From NCBI RefSeq assembly GCF_002563715.1, contig NZ_PDJJ01000001.1, positions 682,001-746,000 of the forward strand: a stretch of DNA of 64,000 nucleotides, in the 5' to 3' direction. Source of the stretch: Isoptericola jiangsuensis. Lineage in GTDB: Bacteria; Actinomycetota; Actinomycetes; Actinomycetales; Cellulomonadaceae. The position numbers and the translations under genes are program-made. The notes under the pieces are model-generated. The model worked only from the letters and a program-made list of their open reading frames with translations, made no database searches and was not told where the DNA came from. This document shows positions 60,755 to 64,000 of this stretch, in pieces. How positions within the stretch are numbered: position 1 is the stretch's first letter; the number at the start of each line of letters is the position of its first letter.

Positions 60755-61703
60755 CACGCCGGTGCGCCCCGACGCACACACCGAGACCACGACCCCCTGG
60801 CCGCCCGTGCGGGAACGCCGGACGCTCACCGAGGTCGCCGCCGAGATCCCCGACGCGCCGCGCCAGCGGCGGACCGGACCGCAGCTGCGGCGCCTGCTCA
60901 AGCACGCGCTGCTCATCGGGTTCGGCCTGGTGATGCTCTACCCGCTGCTGTGGATGCTGGCCAGCTCGTTCAAGCCGAACGACCTGATCTTCCGCGAGAC
61001 GGGACTCATCCCCACCGAGATCGACCTGACGAACTACTCCGAGGGCTGGAACGCGCTGCTGCACCCGTTCAGCCACTACCTGTTCAACTCGGCCGTCATC
61101 GTGCTCGGCTCCGTGATCGGCAACCTCGTGTCCTGCTCGATGGCGGCCTACGCCTTCGCGCGGCTCAAGTTCCGCGGCCGGCCGATCTGGTTCGCCGTCA
61201 TGCTCATGTCGATCATGCTGCCGATCCACGTCATCATCGTGCCGCAGTACATCCTGTTCTCCGAGCTGCACTGGATCAACACGTACCTGCCGCTCATCGT
61301 GCCGAAGCTGCTCGCCACGGACGCGTTCTTCATCTTCCTCATGGTGCAGTTCTTCCGCGGGCTGCCCAAGGAGCTCGACGAGGCCGCGCGGCTCGACGGC
61401 TGCGGGCACGGGCGCATCTTCCTGCAGATCATGCTGCCGCTGTCCCTGCCGGCCCTCGCCACCACCGCGATCTTCACGTTCATCTGGACCTGGAACGACT
61501 TCTTCAGCCAGCTGATCTTCCTGACCCGGCCCGACATGTACACGGTGCCCATCGCGCTGCGCACGTTCATCGACGCCACGAGCAACAGCTCCTGGGGTCC
61601 CCTGTTCGCGATGTCCATCGTGTCGCTCGTCCCGGTCTTCATCGTCTTCCTCTTCGGCCAGAAGTACCTGGTCAAGGGGATCGCCACCACCGGCATCAAG
61701 TAA
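60747..61703 (+). CDS. Sugar ABC transporter permease 2 (CUT1, MalG-like)
   Basis: This 318-residue permease has six predicted helices after a charged cytoplasmic N-terminus of about 50 residues, and the EAA loop EAARLDGCGHGRIFLQIMLP. Its ATG overlaps the end of the permease 1 gene by eight bases, so the two are coupled. Confidence 0.92.
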   Translation: MTDTPVRPDAHTETTTPWPPVRERRTLTEVAAEIPDAPRQRRTGPQLRRLLKHALLIGFGLVMLYPLLWMLASSFKPNDLIFRETGLIPTEIDLTNYSEGWNALLHPFSHYLFNSAVIVLGSVIGNLVSCSMAAYAFARLKFRGRPIWFAVMLMSIMLPIHVIIVPQYILFSELHWINTYLPLIVPKLLATDAFFIFLMVQFFRGLPKELDEAARLDGCGHGRIFLQIMLPLSLPALATTAIFTFIWTWNDFFSQLIFLTRPDMYTVPIALRTFIDATSNSSWGPLFAMSIVSLVPVFIVFLFGQKYLVKGIATTGIK

Positions 61704-61790
61704 CCGCTCGATACACCTCGACGGTCCCGACGGCGGGACCGCTGCTGGATGACAACGACGACGTTTCGTCACGCACACACAAGGAGAATC

Positions 61791-63122
61791 ATGCGAGCAA
61801 CGACCACCCGGCGGCGTTCCCGCGCCGCGTTCATCGCCCTCACGGCGGCCGGCGCGCTGGCCCTGGGTGCCTGCTCCGGCAGCTCGGGCGGCCCCGGGTC
61901 CGGGAGCACCGAGGAGGCCGGCGACGACGGCGACGGCGTCACCATCCGCTTCGCCTGGTGGGGGTCCGACGACCGCCACCAGACGACCCAGGAGATCATC
62001 GACCTGTTCGAGGAGAAGAACCCCGGCATCACGGTCACCCCGGACTACACCGACTGGGGCGGGTACTGGGACAAGCTCGCCACCTCCGTCGCCGGCGGTG
62101 ACACCCCCGACGTCATCACGCACGAGGAGCGGTACATCTCCGACTACGCCTCCCGCGGCGTGCTCGCCGACCTCGAGACGCTCGACATCGACACCAGCGA
62201 GTTCCAGGACCAGGTCGTCGACTCCGGCCGCGTCGACGGCACGCTGTACGGCCTCGCCACCGGCGTCAACGCCTACGCGATCATGGCCGACCCCCAGATC
62301 TTCGCGGACGCCGGGGTCGACATGCCCGACGACAAGACCTGGACGTGGGAGGACTTCGTCTCGATCTCCGGCGAGGTGTCGAAGGGCGCCGGCGACGGCG
62401 TCTGGGGCACCCAGGACATCGGCTTCAACGAGGCCGGCCTGTCCATCCTCGCCCGCCAGAAGGGTCAGAACCTCTACAACGAGGACGGCTCGCTCGGCGT
62501 CGACAAGGAGACCGTCGCGCAGTTCTTCCAGGTCGGTGCCGACCTCGTCGCCAACGGCGGCGCGCCCGACGGCTCCCGCACCACCGAGATCCAGGCCGCC
62601 GGCCCCGAGGGGTCGCTCCTCGGCACCAGCACCGGCGCCCAGGGCGCCTGGTGGTCCAACCAGCTCGGCGCCCTCAGCTCGGCGTCCGGCCGCGAGCTCG
62701 AGCTCCTGCGGTTCCCCGGCGAGTCCGAGTACGAGCGCACCGGCATGTACTTCAAGCCGGCGATGTTCTACTCCGTCTCCGCCACCACCGAGCACCCCGA
62801 GGAGTCGGCCAAGTTCGTCGACTTCCTGCTCAACGACCCCGAGGTCGCCCAGCTCCAGCTCACCGACCGCGGCCTCCCGTCCAACCTGACGGTCCGCGAG
62901 TCCATCCTCGACCAGCTCGAGGACGCGGACGCCAAGGTCGCCGACTTCATGACCGAGCTCGAGGCCGAGATCGTGGACGGCCCCCCCGTGCCGCCCAACG
63001 GCGCCGGCGACGTCCAGGAGATCATCACCCGCATCAACTCCGAGGTGCTCTTCGGCTCCATGACCCCGGACGAGGCCGCCGACGCGTTCCTCACCGAGGT
63101 CGCGGCAGCCACCTCCCAGTGA
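61791..63122 (+). CDS. Sugar ABC transporter substrate-binding lipoprotein
   Basis: This 443-residue lipoprotein has a signal peptide with basic start TTRRRSR and lipobox LGAC (Cys28), then a Ser/Gly linker and a family 1 solute-binding domain (IRFAWWGSDDRHQTTQEI). AAGGAG lies just before the ATG. It delivers sugar to the two permeases. The substrate is not evident; proximity to dehydrogenase, PmoA-like and altronate-dehydratase-type genes suggests a uronic or aldonic acid or oligosaccharide thereof. Confidence 0.91.
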   Translation: MRATTTRRRSRAAFIALTAAGALALGACSGSSGGPGSGSTEEAGDDGDGVTIRFAWWGSDDRHQTTQEIIDLFEEKNPGITVTPDYTDWGGYWDKLATSVAGGDTPDVITHEERYISDYASRGVLADLETLDIDTSEFQDQVVDSGRVDGTLYGLATGVNAYAIMADPQIFADAGVDMPDDKTWTWEDFVSISGEVSKGAGDGVWGTQDIGFNEAGLSILARQKGQNLYNEDGSLGVDKETVAQFFQVGADLVANGGAPDGSRTTEIQAAGPEGSLLGTSTGAQGAWWSNQLGALSSASGRELELLRFPGESEYERTGMYFKPAMFYSVSATTEHPEESAKFVDFLLNDPEVAQLQLTDRGLPSNLTVRESILDQLEDADAKVADFMTELEAEIVDGPPVPPNGAGDVQEIITRINSEVLFGSMTPDEAADAFLTEVAAATSQ

Positions 63123-63165
63123 GCCACCCCGGTACCGAGCTGATCGCTCAGCTCACCTGACCCGT

Positions 63166-63201
63166 CGGGTGCGGGGACGTCGCACGACGCCCCCGCACCC
63201 G
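63166..63201 (+). terminator. Hairpin after the binding-protein gene
   Basis: CGGGTGCGGGG (63166-63176) pairs with CCCCGCACCCG (63191-63201) over 11 bp. It may cut transcription before the next gene so that binding protein mRNA exceeds downstream message. Confidence 0.72.
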
Positions 63202-63225
63202 GTGGACCGGCCCCGCGCCGGAACC

Positions 63226-63245
63226 GCCCCGCCGCACGGCGGGGC
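63226..63245 (+). terminator. Second hairpin before the altronate-dehydratase-type gene
   Basis: GCCCCGCCG (63226-63234) and CGGCGGGGC (63237-63245) form a 9-bp stem with only two bases between, 30 bases ahead of the next ATG. The tight loop could also mark a regulatory structure. Confidence 0.55.
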
Positions 63246-63275
63246 TCGCTCGTGCCCCCAGGACGGAAAGCCCCG

Positions 63276-64000
63276 ATGACGGACCTGCTCGTGCTCCGGG
63301 ACGGCGACGACGTCGCCGTCGCCACCCGCGACCTCGCCCCCGGCGACCAGGTCGCCACCCCCGACGGCGTCGTCGTCACCGCCCAGGGCCACGTGCCCCG
63401 CGGCCACAAGATCGCCCTCGCCGACGTCGCGGCCGGCGCGCCCGTGCGCAAGTACGGCCAGGTCATCGGGGTCGCGACGACGCACGTCGGCGTCGGGGAG
63501 CACGTCCACGGCCACAACCTCGCGTTCGACCCCGGCGAGCGGGACACGCCCCTCGGCGGCGTCCACACCGAGCTCGCCGTCCCCGACGGCCCACGGCCCA
63601 CCTTCCGCGGCTACCGCCGCGCCGACGGCCGCGTCGGCACCCGCAACTACGTCGCCATCCTCACCAGCGTCAACTGCTCCGCGTCCACCGCCCGGATGAT
63701 CGCCGACCAGTTCACCGGCGCGGCGCTCGACGCCTACCCGAACGTCGACGGCGTCATCGCGCTCACCCACACCTCCGGCTGCGGCCTCGTCCCCGACTCC
63801 GAGGGCGGCCAGATCCTGCTGCGCACCCTGCGCGGGTACGCCGCCCACCCCAACGTCGCCGGGCTCCTCGTGCTCGGCCTCGGCTGCGAGATGGTCCCCG
63901 GCGCCGCGCTGTCCGCCCGCAGCGGCTCCGTCACCGACCTCGGCATGCCCGGCATCGGCGCCCCCGACCCCGACGACTCCTCCGCGCTGCTCGCCGCCAT
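63276..64000 (+). CDS. uxaA: UxaA-family hydrolase, altronate dehydratase-type (partial, runs off window)
   Basis: The first 241 residues of a UxaA/GarD-type enzyme are visible. An N-terminal SAF domain (residues about 1-100, with VTAQGHVPRGHKIAL and VGVGEHVHGHNL) is followed by the catalytic part (GRVGTRNYVAILTSVNCSAS, ALTHTSGCGL, GLGCEM). Single-chain altronate dehydratases make 2-keto-3-deoxygluconate from altronate; family members also act on galactarate and other sugar acids. GGACGGAAAG precedes the ATG. The 3' end lies beyond 64000. Confidence 0.88.
   Translation, partial: MTDLLVLRDGDDVAVATRDLAPGDQVATPDGVVVTAQGHVPRGHKIALADVAAGAPVRKYGQVIGVATTHVGVGEHVHGHNLAFDPGERDTPLGGVHTELAVPDGPRPTFRGYRRADGRVGTRNYVAILTSVNCSASTARMIADQFTGAALDAYPNVDGVIALTHTSGCGLVPDSEGGQILLRTLRGYAAHPNVAGLLVLGLGCEMVPGAALSARSGSVTDLGMPGIGAPDPDDSSALLAA

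Overview
The window is high-GC DNA (strong G/C at third codon positions, many GTG starts, GTGA/ATGA stop-start overlaps, TANNNT -10 boxes, at least one likely leaderless mRNA). With an LPQTG surface protein, a GH67 alpha-glucuronidase and many LacI-type sugar regulators, it suggests an actinobacterium of the order Micrococcales, most like the plant-polymer-degrading Cellulomonas/Cellulosimicrobium/Isoptericola group. This placement is an inference from gene content. No rRNA, tRNA, insertion sequence or CRISPR array was seen.

Region by region. (1) 1-10266: a homoprotocatechuate (3,4-dihydroxyphenylacetate) meta-cleavage cluster. A leftward operon encodes a fused FAH-RraA protein, a GntR regulator, hpaE, hpaD, hpaH, an HpaI-type aldolase and the first codons of another enzyme. 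Divergent from it are a single-component FAD aromatic hydroxylase and a succinate-semialdehyde dehydrogenase. Together they can take a hydroxyphenylacetate to pyruvate and succinate. (2) 10321-17831: glucuronoxylan side-chain and glucuronate use (aguA, uxuA, uxaC, a LacI regulator, uxuB) with paired TGCAAACGTTTGCA-type operators. (3) 17919-18998: an LPQTG wall-anchored protein. (4) 19339-26671: an L-rhamnose locus (LacI regulator, mutarotase, isomerase, esterase, bifunctional aldolase/dehydrogenase, kinase). (5) 26651-29157: a RsbW-like ATPase, an orphan ABC ATPase and an AraC/GyrI-like regulator. (6) 29250-33790: an uncharacterised three-enzyme catabolic operon divergent from its own LacI regulator. 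(7) 33889-41737: an ABC1/UbiB kinase, a glycosyltransferase, a small kinase, and a TetR-controlled FtsX-type ABC exporter with two perfect operators. (8) 41734-45756: lactate oxidation (lutABC) and its GntR regulator. (9) 45960-52756: a very large secreted phosphoesterase, a quinone-reductase-like enzyme, a self-regulated XRE/membrane-protein pair and a FabH-type ketoacyl synthase. (10) 53008-64000: four sugar-type loci: two paralogous Gfo/Idh/MocA dehydrogenases, a third dehydrogenase with a PmoA-like protein and a LacI regulator (apparently frameshifted together), a CUT1 ABC importer, and the start of an altronate-dehydratase-type gene.

The most unusual structure is a family of intergenic arrays built on an exact 20-bp period around the core GCTGACTCGCG. 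It is found at 19062-19338, 52751-52866 and 56041-56460, about 30 units in all. Arrays begin or end at the stop codons of flanking genes and occur in both orientations. One forms an 18-bp perfect hairpin and another holds a 31-bp perfect inverted repeat. I do not recognise this family. A second theme is regulatory: at several loci a palindromic LacI-, GntR- or XRE-type operator sits on, or within a few bases downstream of, a TANNNT -10 box, so the operon's own regulator can be paired with its site by reading the sequence.
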